Virus record (IMG/VR): IMGVR_UViG_3300010371_000048
Span: 1-45,708 of that record
Length of the DNA stretch: 45,708 nt
Reading direction: 5' to 3' (one strand)
From: a virus
Below are positions 32,353-39,561 of this stretch, piece by piece (the first letter of the stretch is position 1; each line of letters opens with the position of its first letter). The notes below the pieces were generated by a model that was given only the letters and a program-made list of their open reading frames with translations, was not told where the DNA came from and made no database searches. A program made the position numbers and the translations under genes.

Positions 32353-33332
32353 GCCCGGAACCGTACTACGCCGACGAGCAGGTCACGCTCCTGCTCGGCG
32401 ACACCCTCGACGTCCTGCGCACCATGCCGGACGCCTCCGTCGACTGCTGCGTCACCAGCCCGCCGTACTACGGCCTGCGCGATTACGGCGTGGCTGGCCA
32501 GTACGGGCTGGAGCCGACCGTCGCCGAGTACGTCGAGACCATGCGGGCCGTGTTCGCCGAGGTCCGGCGCGTACTGGCTGACGACGGCACGCTGTGGCTG
32601 AACATCGGCGACTCCTACAGCGGCGGCAGTCGCTCCACCTACCACGCCGACAGCCAGACCAAGTCGGTCCGTTCGCATGGTCACGCCGAAACGCGGCCGG
32701 TCACCGGACTGCCCGGGAAGAACCTGCTCGGCATGCCTTGGCGGGTGGCGTTCGCACTCCAGGACGACGGCTGGATCCTGCGCTCGGACATTGCGTGGCA
32801 CAAGACGAACGCCATGCCCGAATCCGTCACCGACCGGCCCGCAGCGAACTACGAGCACGTGTTCCTGCTGGCCAAGCAGCCCGCGTATCACTTCGACCTC
32901 GATGCCATCCGCGCGCCGCTGAACCGGCCTGAGGCCCTGAAGTCCGGCCTCGTCTTCGGCGGCGCCAAGGGGGCGGCCGGGAAGCTTGGTGGTTCCGGTC
33001 GCCGCCCGGGCGGCAACCCATCCGTGCACGGCCACGGTGGCGAAGTCTCCAACGGCAGGAACCCGGGTTCCGTCTGGTCCATCCCGACCGCGCCCTACCC
33101 CGAAGCCCACTTCGCCGTAATGGCGCCCGAGCTGGCCAAGCGTTGCATCAAGGCTGGCTGCAAGCCCGGCGGCACCGTCCTGGACCCGTTCTCCGGTTCC
33201 GGCACCACCGGCGAAGCCGCGCGCATGCTCGGCCGCCGGTACGTCGGCATCGACCTGAACCCGGCCTACCACGACCTCGCAGTGAAACGGTTCGTGCAGC
33301 CCGTTCTGGACTTCGCGGACGGTGCTGCATGA
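32349..33332 (+). CDS. DNA amino-methyltransferase (N4-cytosine or N6-adenine)
   Basis: Protein of 327 residues. Catalytic motif TSPPYYGLRDYG (36-47) comes before the S-adenosylmethionine motif VLDPFSGSGTTG (277-288), the beta-class order. GRRYVGIDLNPAY follows. The SPPY form suits N4-cytosine enzymes but also occurs in N6-adenine ones. The middle (about 200-240) is Gly-rich. No restriction partner is adjacent, so self-protection is the likely role. A hairpin follows at 33366-33389. Confidence 0.88.
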   Translation: MSPEPYYADEQVTLLLGDTLDVLRTMPDASVDCCVTSPPYYGLRDYGVAGQYGLEPTVAEYVETMRAVFAEVRRVLADDGTLWLNIGDSYSGGSRSTYHADSQTKSVRSHGHAETRPVTGLPGKNLLGMPWRVAFALQDDGWILRSDIAWHKTNAMPESVTDRPAANYEHVFLLAKQPAYHFDLDAIRAPLNRPEALKSGLVFGGAKGAAGKLGGSGRRPGGNPSVHGHGGEVSNGRNPGSVWSIPTAPYPEAHFAVMAPELAKRCIKAGCKPGGTVLDPFSGSGTTGEAARMLGRRYVGIDLNPAYHDLAVKRFVQPVLDFADGAA

Positions 33333-33365
33333 CCCGCCGTGCCGAGCTGGTCCTGGCGTTCCTGG

Positions 33366-33389
33366 ACGGGGCGGCTGTCGCTGCCCCGT
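33366..33389. terminator. Hairpin between convergent methyltransferase and antitoxin-like genes
   Basis: ACGGGGCGGC (33366-33375) pairs with GCTGCCCCGT (33380-33389) over ten pairs including one G-T, with a TGTC loop. It can end transcription from both sides. Confidence 0.6.
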
Positions 33390-33403
33390 CGGGCGGCGGG
33401 GGG

Positions 33404-33658
33404 TCAGGAGTCGGCGGACTCGCGGGCGGCCAGCTCGGCCTCGTAGCGCTCGGCGACCTCGACCGGCACGACCGCGGCAACTCGCCGACCGTGGTTCATC
33501 AGGTACGTGACGCCGCCGAAGTAGCGGGCGCGCTCGATGATCGCGGCGAGCTTGTTGCGCGCGCGAAAGATCGGCAGGTCCTTCTCCAGGTCCGGCTCGT
33601 CGGTCATGTCCGCAGTGTACAGAACCGCGCTGGTGCCGGTGATCGCCATGGTGCTCAT
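33404..33658 (-). CDS. Phd/YefM-like antitoxin without a visible toxin
   Basis: Protein of 84 residues on the minus strand inside a rightward operon. Residues 20-80 match the Phd/YefM fold: ARNKLAAIIERARYFGGVTY, then LMNHGRRVAAVVPVEVAERY. These proteins bind DNA as dimers through the N-terminal half and neutralise a toxin with the C-terminal tail. No toxin gene is recognised next to it. The ATG at 33658 has a GGGG-rich ribosome binding site. A near-perfect palindrome covering a TATAAT box lies just upstream, as expected for self-repression. TACAGAACCG, close to the immunity operator, lies within the gene at 33618-33627. Confidence 0.72.
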   Translation of the reverse strand: MSTMAITGTSAVLYTADMTDEPDLEKDLPIFRARNKLAAIIERARYFGGVTYLMNHGRRVAAVVPVEVAERYEAELAARESADS

Positions 33659-33683
33659 GGGGTCCCCAATCCATGTACATAAT

Positions 33684-33714
33684 CGCTACTGACGCTATAA
33701 TAGCTTCAGTAGCG
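33684..33714. promoter_or_regulatory. 31-base palindromic operator over a bidirectional -10 box
   Basis: CGCTACTGACGCTAT (33684-33698) and its mirror (33700-33714) match at 14 of 15 positions around a central A. TATAAT (33696-33701) is a perfect -10 box on the plus strand, and TATTAT reads as one on the minus strand. The site lies between the leftward antitoxin-like gene and the rightward GIY-YIG gene. No good -35 was found on either side. A smaller inverted repeat CTAGAG / CTCTAG (33716-33721 and 33728-33733) is adjacent. Confidence 0.7.
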
Positions 33715-33772
33715 ACTAGAGCACACCCTCTAGCCCGACCTACGTCATGACCAGCAGCAAGACAGGAGCACG

Positions 33773-34096
33773 GTGACGCGCAGCAGTACCCAACCCATTG
33801 CCCTGGCGCACGAAGGACCGAGCGTCATTCGGGCCAGCCAGATCGACGCCATGGTCGACTGGGCGGGCACCTGGCTCTACCGCTCCTTCGGAAGCGACAG
33901 CCAGCTGCTGTACATCGGCGTCTCAAGCAACCTGCGCGAGCGGCTGCGACGTCATCGCCAGCGCGCAGCCTGGTGGCCGGCGGCCGAACTTATCCGGCTC
34001 GAACCGTTCGCAATGGAGTACCTCGCGCTCGACGCCGAGCGGGCAGCGATCCGGGCCGAGCGTCCGCAGTTCAACGTCCGCTCGGCGGTGCGGTGA
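33773..34096 (+). CDS. GIY-YIG nuclease-like protein
   Basis: Protein of 107 residues. WLYRSFGSDSQLLYIGVSSN gives the two short strands of the GIY-YIG fold, in the variant form LYR ... LYIG. It is followed by LRERLRRH and, at the end, a helix with glutamates and AERPQFNV, the usual closing motif. It would cut DNA and may act on recombination or replication intermediates. AGGAGCACG precedes the GTG, so it has its own translation start after the divergent control region. The stop shares a base with the initiator ATG. Confidence 0.75.
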   Translation: MTRSSTQPIALAHEGPSVIRASQIDAMVDWAGTWLYRSFGSDSQLLYIGVSSNLRERLRRHRQRAAWWPAAELIRLEPFAMEYLALDAERAAIRAERPQFNVRSAVR

Positions 34097-35226
34097 TGTC
34101 CCGCATCAGAACGATCAAACCTGAGACGTTCACCTCGGAGTCCATCGCCGCGTTGACGCTGGCCGCCCGGTGGACCTTCGTCGGGCTGTGGACCTACGCC
34201 GACGACGAGGGTCGCGCCAAGGACAATCCAAAAATCATTCGTGGTGCCATCTGGCCCAACAACGAGGACACCATCTCCAGTCGCGACGTCGAAACGCACC
34301 TTGTCGAGCTTGAGCACTCCGCGATGGTCTGCCGCTACACCGATAACGACGGTGCCCACTACCTCCACGTGATTAATTTCAAGAAGCATCAGGTGGTCAA
34401 CCGGCCATCGAAGTCACGGATCCCTCCGTGCCCCCTCCACGACTTCGCACGGACGTCGGAGGTCAAGGAGTCCAAGGCTCAGAGGGAAACCCGTGAGGGT
34501 TCCAGCACTCCTCACGCACGACTCAGTGAGTCCTCAAACCATGGTTTTGGGGACGCTGGATCACCTCCCCTGTGGAGTTCGGATGATGCAGATCAATCGC
34601 ATCATGCACCTGCTGTGGATAACTGCGACGTTCCAGCTCAGGGGTTTTCAACCATGCCTCATGCACGGCTCAGTGAGGACTCCGTGGCGGAACTAGGAAC
34701 TAGGAACAGGGAACTAGGAACAGATCAAAACCTTTGCTCACCCGAGGTGAGCGCCGACGTGCCGAAGCGCATCAAGCCCACCGCGAAGCAGTCTGACTTC
34801 GATGCCTTCTGGAAGCACTGGCCCCGCAGGGTCGGCAAGATCAAGGCACAGGCGGCTTTCGTCTCCGCCGTCAAGGCCGGTGCCGACCCGGCGGCCATCA
34901 TCGCCGCCAGCGCGTCCTACGCCGAGCGTCACCAGCGGGCCGGGACGCCGAAGGACAAGATCCCGCACCCCACGACGTGGCTGAACCGCGGCTCCTGGGA
35001 CGACGACCTCGACGACGCCGTGCCGCTGCCGCCCGGCTCCACGTCCCAGGGCCAGCCGCCGACCTACGGCCAGCCCGCCCCCGCTGACCGTCCCGGCGCC
35101 GCCTGCGAGTGGTGCGACGTCGGCGGCCTGTACGAGCGCACCGACGGCCGCATGGCCCGCTGCGACCACACCGACCAGCCCCCGGCGGGACACCCCGCCG
35201 CCCAGACCGCAGGGAGCCTGCTGTGA
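34096..35226 (+). CDS. Replication initiator / replisome organiser (probable)
   Basis: Protein of 376 residues. The N terminus SRIRTIKPETFTSESIAALT, then FVGLWTYADDEGRAKDNP (about 1-110), is the winged-helix start found in many actinophage replication proteins that lie before a DnaB gene. The C terminus (about 230-300: FDAFWKHWPRRVGKIKAQAA, PTTWLNRGSWDDD) resembles helicase-loader regions. The middle is low complexity and its DNA carries iterons and a DnaA box, so the origin probably lies within the gene, as in lambda O. A late CEWC pair is also present. ATG at 34096 overlaps the previous stop. Confidence 0.75.
   Translation: MSRIRTIKPETFTSESIAALTLAARWTFVGLWTYADDEGRAKDNPKIIRGAIWPNNEDTISSRDVETHLVELEHSAMVCRYTDNDGAHYLHVINFKKHQVVNRPSKSRIPPCPLHDFARTSEVKESKAQRETREGSSTPHARLSESSNHGFGDAGSPPLWSSDDADQSHHAPAVDNCDVPAQGFSTMPHARLSEDSVAELGTRNRELGTDQNLCSPEVSADVPKRIKPTAKQSDFDAFWKHWPRRVGKIKAQAAFVSAVKAGADPAAIIAASASYAERHQRAGTPKDKIPHPTTWLNRGSWDDDLDDAVPLPPGSTSQGQPPTYGQPAPADRPGAACEWCDVGGLYERTDGRMARCDHTDQPPAGHPAAQTAGSLL
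34510..34723. other. Candidate replication origin inside the initiator gene
   Basis: Five consecutive 7-base units of the form GGAACTA or GGAACAG fill 34689-34723. A perfect DnaA box, TGTGGATAA on the plus strand (TTATCCACA on the minus), lies at 34614-34622. A 21-base direct repeat with two mismatches lies at 34510-34530 and 34657-34677. Palindromes AAACCATGGTTT (34536-34547) and ATGATGC / GCATCAT (34583-34589 and 34599-34605) are also present. The stretch is less GC-rich than its surroundings. Confidence 0.65.
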
Positions 35227-35546
35227 CCACCCGACCCGCCAACCCGCTCACGGACCAGCTGCTCGCCGCCATCAACCAGATCATCTACCAGAAGCCGTAC
35301 ACGCTCGAAGAGCAGACGCTCGCCTCGCAGCTCGGCGACATGTTCACCACCGGCCTGCCGGACATCGACCCGGTCATCATCGGCGAGGTGCTGCTTCACT
35401 TCGGGCCGCGCATCGCGGGCCTGATTCAGAAGCTCAACGCCGAAGGCCGCCCGCCCGGCCGCGCCACCGCCGTCGCGATGCGCGTGGTGAACCTGGCCGG
35501 AGCCGAGCTGTACGTCGTGACCACGGACGGCGGCGAGTCCGCATGA
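35223..35546 (+). CDS. Small protein between initiator and helicase genes
   Basis: Protein of 107 residues, helical (LTDQLLAAINQIIYQ, later PVIIGEVLLHFGPRIAGLIQ). Its position between initiator and DnaB genes, with GTGA and ATGA overlaps, suggests a helper in helicase loading, but no family was recognised. Confidence 0.6.
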   Translation: MTTRPANPLTDQLLAAINQIIYQKPYTLEEQTLASQLGDMFTTGLPDIDPVIIGEVLLHFGPRIAGLIQKLNAEGRPPGRATAVAMRVVNLAGAELYVVTTDGGESA

Positions 35547-36934
35547 CCGACCAGCCCGACGACTGGGCCGAGGACGGCCACGGCCGCCGCCCCCAGCACG
35601 ACGACGACGCCGAACGCTGCGTCCTCGGCGGCATGATGCTCTCCACCACCGCCATCGACGACGTCCTCGACGTCCCGCTGGCCGCCGCCGACTTTTACCT
35701 GCCGAAACACGCCGCCATCTTCGAGGCCGTGGTTCAGCTTCACCGCGCCGGCGACCCCGTGGACGTCATGACCGTCAAGGCGCTGCTCGACAACACCGGC
35801 CAGCTCAACCGCATCGGCGGCGCCCCGTACCTGCTGACCCTGATCCACGGCGTCCCGACCGCGGCGAACGCCGGGTTCCACGCCGAAACCGTCCAGGCCA
35901 AAGCCGAGCTGCGGCGCCTCGGCGAGGCCGGGACCCGCATCGTGCAGATGTCCCACGTCACCGACGGATCCGACGTCCGCGCCATCGTCGACCGGGCCGC
36001 CGCCGAGATCCAGACCGTCGTCCGCACCGCGGGCGCCGACGACCACGGCGCCGTGCCCGTTGCCGACGAGGCCGAAGCGTTCCTCACCACGCTCCTGGAC
36101 GGCGGCCCGCCCCGGGCCTACCTGCCGGTGCCGTACGCCGACCTCCAAGAGGCCGCGCCGATCGAGGGCGGAGACCTGGTGATCGTGGCCGGGGCGACCG
36201 GCATGGGCAAGTCCGTCGTCATGACCGATTTCGCCCGGCACGCCGCCATCCGCAACCACAAGCGCACGCTGCTGGTGTCGGTCGAGATGTCCAAAGACCA
36301 GCTCATGCAGCGGATCTTCGCCGCCGAGGCGAAGGTCAACCTCCACACCCTGCGCGGCGCCGGCCAGCTCGACGACGCCGAGCGCGCCCGCCTCGGCGCC
36401 GCCTACGGCCGCCTGTGCGACGCCCCGCTGGACATCCTCGCCAAGGGCACCGTCACCACCGCCTACCTGCGCTCGGTCCTGCGCCGCGCCCAGGGCCGCC
36501 ACCAGCTGCCCGAACTCGTCGTCGTGGACTACCTCCAGATCCTCACCGTGGAGCGCCCGACCGGGAACCGCACCACCGACGTCAGCGGCCTGTCCCGCGA
36601 GCTCAAGCAGCTCGCCATGGATTTCGGCGTGCCCGTCGTCGTCGGCGCCCAGCTGAACCGGCAGCTCAACGGCCGCAACGACAAGCGGCCCGTGCTGTCG
36701 GACCTGCGCGAGTCCGGCTCGATCGAGCAGGACGCGAACCTGGTGCTGCTGCTGCACCGGGATGACTACTACACGCCGGAGACCAAGCGCACAGGCGAGC
36801 TCGACTTGATCGTGGCCAAGAACCGGCAGGGCAAGACGTGCGTGATCCCGCTCGGCTTCCAGGGGCACTACTCGCGCGCCGCCGACATGGCCAAGCCGTG
36901 GTCGCCGTCCTCGACGCTGCGGAACGCCGCATGA
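35543..36934 (+). CDS. Replicative DNA helicase, DnaB-like
   Basis: Protein of 463 residues. The N-terminal helical domain (about 20-130; ERCVLGGMMLS) is followed by the RecA-like ATPase. Walker A is GATGMGKS (217-224), then SVEMS (246-250), Walker B LVVVDYLQIL (325-334) and AQLNRQL (369-375); ESGSIEQDANLVLLLHRDD and VAKNRQGKT are also as expected. It would unwind DNA ahead of a host polymerase, since no phage polymerase is recognisable. ATG overlaps the previous stop. Confidence 0.95.
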   Translation: MTDQPDDWAEDGHGRRPQHDDDAERCVLGGMMLSTTAIDDVLDVPLAAADFYLPKHAAIFEAVVQLHRAGDPVDVMTVKALLDNTGQLNRIGGAPYLLTLIHGVPTAANAGFHAETVQAKAELRRLGEAGTRIVQMSHVTDGSDVRAIVDRAAAEIQTVVRTAGADDHGAVPVADEAEAFLTTLLDGGPPRAYLPVPYADLQEAAPIEGGDLVIVAGATGMGKSVVMTDFARHAAIRNHKRTLLVSVEMSKDQLMQRIFAAEAKVNLHTLRGAGQLDDAERARLGAAYGRLCDAPLDILAKGTVTTAYLRSVLRRAQGRHQLPELVVVDYLQILTVERPTGNRTTDVSGLSRELKQLAMDFGVPVVVGAQLNRQLNGRNDKRPVLSDLRESGSIEQDANLVLLLHRDDYYTPETKRTGELDLIVAKNRQGKTCVIPLGFQGHYSRAADMAKPWSPSSTLRNAA

Positions 36935-37215
36935 CCGCCGACGACGCCCTGCGCGCCGAGGCCCGACGCCTCGCCGCCGAATACGGGCCGCTGAAAGACC
37001 TGGCCGCCGCGCTGCCCCGGATCCTCGCCGAGGCCTGGAACGAGGGCTGGGCGGCGCGCGAGCACGCCGAGGGCCGTTCGCCCCGGCGGCTGCGCGAGCA
37101 GCTGGAGCACGCCTCCGTCACGCGCCGGCTGGCCGAGCTCGCGGCCCGCTACGGAGCCCACCCCACCCGCGCCGAGGCCGCCCAGCCCGCCGAGACCACC
37201 CAGGAGACGACGTGA
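36931..37215 (+). CDS. Small helical protein after the helicase, unknown
   Basis: Protein of 94 residues, nearly all helical and charged (LRAEARRLAAEYG, later LREQLEHASVTRRLAELAAR). No family is recognised. ATGA and GTGA overlaps join it to both neighbours. Confidence 0.6.
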   Translation: MTADDALRAEARRLAAEYGPLKDLAAALPRILAEAWNEGWAAREHAEGRSPRRLREQLEHASVTRRLAELAARYGAHPTRAEAAQPAETTQETT

Positions 37216-37412
37216 GCGCGCGCATCGTCACCGCCCTGACTTGCGACCGCTGTGGCGCCGAGGGCGAGACCCGGTTTCGCGGCCGGGCCCGGATCCGCGC
37301 CTGGATGCGCGCCAACGGTTGGAGCCGCGCCTTCGATCGCATCGACTGGATCGATCTTTGCTTTGTCTGCACCGCCGCCACCCCGACCCGACCCACCGAG
37401 GAGACCTCGTGA
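37212..37412 (+). CDS. Small zinc-ribbon-like protein
   Basis: Protein of 66 residues with CDRCGAEGETRF (11-22) and, after a basic helix (RARIRAWMRANGW), CFVC (50-53). The two Cys pairs could bind one zinc ion. Function unknown. GTG overlaps the previous stop. Confidence 0.65.
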   Translation: MSARIVTALTCDRCGAEGETRFRGRARIRAWMRANGWSRAFDRIDWIDLCFVCTAATPTRPTEETS

Positions 37413-37582
37413 CCACCCGCAAGCAGCCTGTCTATGCCGTCATCGGCACCGTCATCGGGCCAGCCATCCCCGGCGGCTACATGGCGTTTACTGGCCACGC
37501 CCCGACGTGGGCCCGCGTCTGGTACGGCGTGTGGTTCACGGTGTGGGCGCTGGTCACGATTGGCAAGGCGGCGAAGGCATGA
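37409..37582 (+). CDS. Two-segment membrane miniprotein
   Basis: Protein of 57 residues with hydrophobic stretches at about 9-26 (VYAVIGTVIGPAIPGGYM) and 35-52 (VWYGVWFTVWALVTIG). No family is recognised. GTG and the stop overlap the neighbours by four bases each. Confidence 0.6.
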   Translation: MTTRKQPVYAVIGTVIGPAIPGGYMAFTGHAPTWARVWYGVWFTVWALVTIGKAAKA

Positions 37583-38016
37583 CCGAGCCCACCGACCCGA
37601 CCACCGCGGCCGACGACAGCCGCATGGTCGACGCCACCCCCTCCCGCGACCGCGTGAAGCAGCTCGTCGCCGACGGCATGACCCAGGAAGCCATCGCCGA
37701 CGCCGCCGGAGTCTCCATGTCCGCGATCAGCATCCTGCTCCACGGCCAGTACTCGCCCGGCCGCCCCACCCAGCAGGCCATCAAGCGCGGCGTCGAGCGG
37801 CGGATCCTGGCCGTCGAGTTCCAGCCGCGGGCCGTCGTGCACCGCGCCGCCGAACCCTGGTGCGCTTCCACCGCCGAGTTCGAGCCGGCCGGGTACCGCG
37901 TCGGCCGCTGCCTGCGCTGCGGTGAGACCACGTGGGCGCGGACCACCAACACCTTCGGTGACGAGCTGCGGCTCATCGCTCACCCGACCCGACTCGCTGA
38001 AAGGACCGCAGCGTGA
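37579..38016 (+). CDS. HTH protein with C-terminal Cys motif
   Basis: Protein of 145 residues. A helix-turn-helix lies at about 28-55: VKQLVADGMTQEAIADAAGV, then SMSAISILLHG. The C-terminal half holds CRCLRCGETTW-like spacing, actually GRCLRCGETTWART, possibly a zinc site with the earlier WCAST. It may bind DNA in regulation. ATGA and GTGA overlaps link it to the neighbours. Confidence 0.65.
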   Translation: MTEPTDPTTAADDSRMVDATPSRDRVKQLVADGMTQEAIADAAGVSMSAISILLHGQYSPGRPTQQAIKRGVERRILAVEFQPRAVVHRAAEPWCASTAEFEPAGYRVGRCLRCGETTWARTTNTFGDELRLIAHPTRLAERTAA

Positions 38017-38114
38017 CCGCCAAGCTCTGCTACTGCCGCTACCACAGCACCCGCCGCGTTACCCGCGCGCTGCTCCGGATGGCCGACCGTGTGCGCAGGC
38101 TGGTGACCGCATGA
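38013..38114 (+). CDS. 33-residue basic miniprotein
   Basis: GTG at 38013 overlaps the previous stop (GTGA), and the TGA at 38112-38114 overlaps the next ATG (ATGA), so the small frame fills the gap between its neighbours exactly. The product has eight arginines and a CYCRYH motif. The two overlaps are the main evidence that it is real. Confidence 0.55.
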   Translation: MTAKLCYCRYHSTRRVTRALLRMADRVRRLVTA

Positions 38115-38740
38115 CCACCGACCCGCAGACCGCCGCCGACGCTGCCGAGCGCGTGCAAGCGTTCCTCGACGCGCGCGCACCCTTTGCCGTCTCCGACGTC
38201 ATCGCCACGGTTATCCCCAATGCCGGGCGTCGATCCGAGCGCTTCCCGCTGACGGCAAGCGACCTCACCACGCTCCTGGCCGACCGTGCGCGGTTGGCGG
38301 CCGAGCTGGAGCAGGTGCGCAAGGACCACCGTCGCCAGCTTGGCTCGGCCGTCTTCTGGCGCCGCCGGGCCTTCCAGCTCGCCGACCTGATCCCGGCCGC
38401 GCAGATCCCCGACCCGGAGTGGGACGACTCCGACGAGTCGCAGCTGGCCGAACGCAACGAGGAGCTGCGCGACGCGGTCACCGAGGCGGCCCGCCTGCTG
38501 GCGCGGCTGTCCGGACCCGGCCCGTGCGACGTCGACCCCGACGGCGCCTGCCGTGGACACGCGGGCTTCGCGAGCGGCTACCTGGAGCCGTGCCCGCATC
38601 CGCTGGGGCGCCGGTTCGTCGAGGCGTGGGGGGCGGGTCAGAGCCCGACGGGCGAGAAGGGGCCTCAGAGCCACGCTGAAACCCCCGCCCCTTCTCCTCA
38701 CCCGACCCCCGAGGGTCGAAGCGCTCACAGAGGCTCCTAG
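38111..38740 (+). CDS. Early protein with coiled coil, unknown
   Basis: Protein of 209 residues. A helical region with a coiled coil (about 60-85, LLADRARLAAELEQVRKDHR) continues to ELRDAVTEAARLLARL. A short Cys-containing part (CDVDPDGACRGHAG, then CPHPLG) follows, and the end is disordered and Pro/Ser-rich. The DNA of the end contains GAGAAGGGGC / GCCCCTTCTC (38654-38663 and 38687-38696), an inverted repeat that may fold in the RNA. No family is recognised. Confidence 0.6.
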   Translation: MTTDPQTAADAAERVQAFLDARAPFAVSDVIATVIPNAGRRSERFPLTASDLTTLLADRARLAAELEQVRKDHRRQLGSAVFWRRRAFQLADLIPAAQIPDPEWDDSDESQLAERNEELRDAVTEAARLLARLSGPGPCDVDPDGACRGHAGFASGYLEPCPHPLGRRFVEAWGAGQSPTGEKGPQSHAETPAPSPHPTPEGRSAHRGS

Positions 38741-38753
38741 GGCCCTTCCTGAC

Positions 38754-38790
38754 GGTCGCCCGGTCGATACCGAACCCGCGCCGGGCGACC
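38754..38790 (+). terminator. Hairpin at a break in the early operon
   Basis: GGTCGCCCGG (38754-38763) pairs perfectly with CCGGGCGACC (38781-38790) around a 17-base loop. It lies in the 94-base gap after 38740, one of few breaks in the overlapping gene run. It may be a terminator or processing site. Confidence 0.55.
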
Positions 38791-38834
38791 GGCCAGTCAC
38801 AGAACACCGCAGAGCTAGACAAACGGAGAACGTG

Positions 38835-39284
38835 ATGACTCGACCCACTCCTGACGCGATCCGCGCCGTCCTCGACAGTCACCCCACGCTCGGCGGATCC
38901 GGCTGGCACACCCGCAGCGCCGTCCGCGGCTGGGGCTGGGACGACCGCCCGGGCCGCGCCGACAGAGACCTCGAAGATCTGCGCAGCGATCACAGCATCA
39001 CCGTCATCGCCGCCGTCGCCGAATGGCTCTCGCAATGGCGCACCATCAAAGCCGCACACGCCGGGTCGCCGCATTCCTACATGCTCAAGCACTACGCGGA
39101 GATGGCCCTCACCTGCCACCCTGACGTGCTCGGATACGTCTCAAACGGGCAGCTCATCGCGGCTGCATACGTCATCGCCTATCCCGTCGCGCACTGCTAC
39201 CCGAACAGTCCTGATTCCGAGATCGGGATTCGCGTCACCGAGCTCAAGAAAATGCCGCAGCAACGCGTTCGGACCGCGCCGTGA
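38835..39284 (+). CDS. Early protein of a common phage type, unknown function
   Basis: Protein of 149 residues. EWLSQWRTIKAAHAGSPHSY, then LKHYAEMAL and GYVSNGQLIAAAYVIAYPV, resembles a pattern frequent in actinophage proteins (S-Y-x-L-K-H ... N-G-x-x-I-A-A-A). I know no function for it. ACGGAGAA precedes the start; ATG at 38835 is used, and GTG at 38832 is also possible. It opens a new sub-operon after the hairpin gap. Confidence 0.65.
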   Translation: MTRPTPDAIRAVLDSHPTLGGSGWHTRSAVRGWGWDDRPGRADRDLEDLRSDHSITVIAAVAEWLSQWRTIKAAHAGSPHSYMLKHYAEMALTCHPDVLGYVSNGQLIAAAYVIAYPVAHCYPNSPDSEIGIRVTELKKMPQQRVRTAP

Positions 39285-39397
39285 CCGCCCCGATCCCCGA
39301 GCGCAACCCGGCGGGCCGCACCTGCGCCGGTACCGCCGTCACCCTCGCCGCCGTCGCCACGATGCTCGCGGCACTCACCAGGAGGAATGCGCGATGA
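39281..39397 (+). CDS. 38-residue miniprotein
   Basis: GTG overlaps the previous stop (GTGA), and the TGA at 39395-39397 overlaps the next ATG (ATGA). The product has a small hydrophobic segment (AVTLAAVATMLAALT, about 19-33) that could insert in the membrane, with arginines at the end. An AGGAGG inside the gene serves the next start. Confidence 0.5.
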   Translation: MTAPIPERNPAGRTCAGTAVTLAAVATMLAALTRRNAR

Positions 39398-39561
39398 GAC
39401 CGACCTCGATGCAACTGCTGGATCTTGTTGTTTACGGTAGCGACGAAGACGCCGCATGGGCCGCCGAGGTGATGGTTCGTGGCGGTTTCACCGTCGAGAC
39501 CACCACCGACCTGCGCGAGTACGGGCGCGAAGCCCGCGAGCGGAAAGCGGCCGACCGATGA
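39394..39561 (+). CDS. 55-residue protein, unknown
   Basis: ATG at 39394 lies nine bases after AGGAGG and overlaps the previous stop. The product has an alternating strand-helix pattern (QLLDLVVYGSDEDAAWAAEV, then GGFTVETTTDL) and a charged tail. The stop overlaps the next ATG. Confidence 0.6.
   Translation: MRPTSMQLLDLVVYGSDEDAAWAAEVMVRGGFTVETTTDLREYGREARERKAADR

Noticed and set aside
33329-33682. Plus-strand frame of 117 residues that overlaps the methyltransferase stop by four bases and runs antisense to the antitoxin-like gene
   Set aside because: It begins with a good ATGA overlap, but it passes through a terminator-like hairpin and then reads only the complement of a gene with clear Phd/YefM features. 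The composition is Gly-rich and shows no motif. A very short expressed form cannot be excluded.
34689-34723. Iteron array considered as a CRISPR or simple microsatellite
   Set aside because: Units are seven bases without spacers, so not CRISPR. The neighbouring DnaA box and position in the initiator gene favour an origin, although slippage of a simple repeat cannot be fully excluded.
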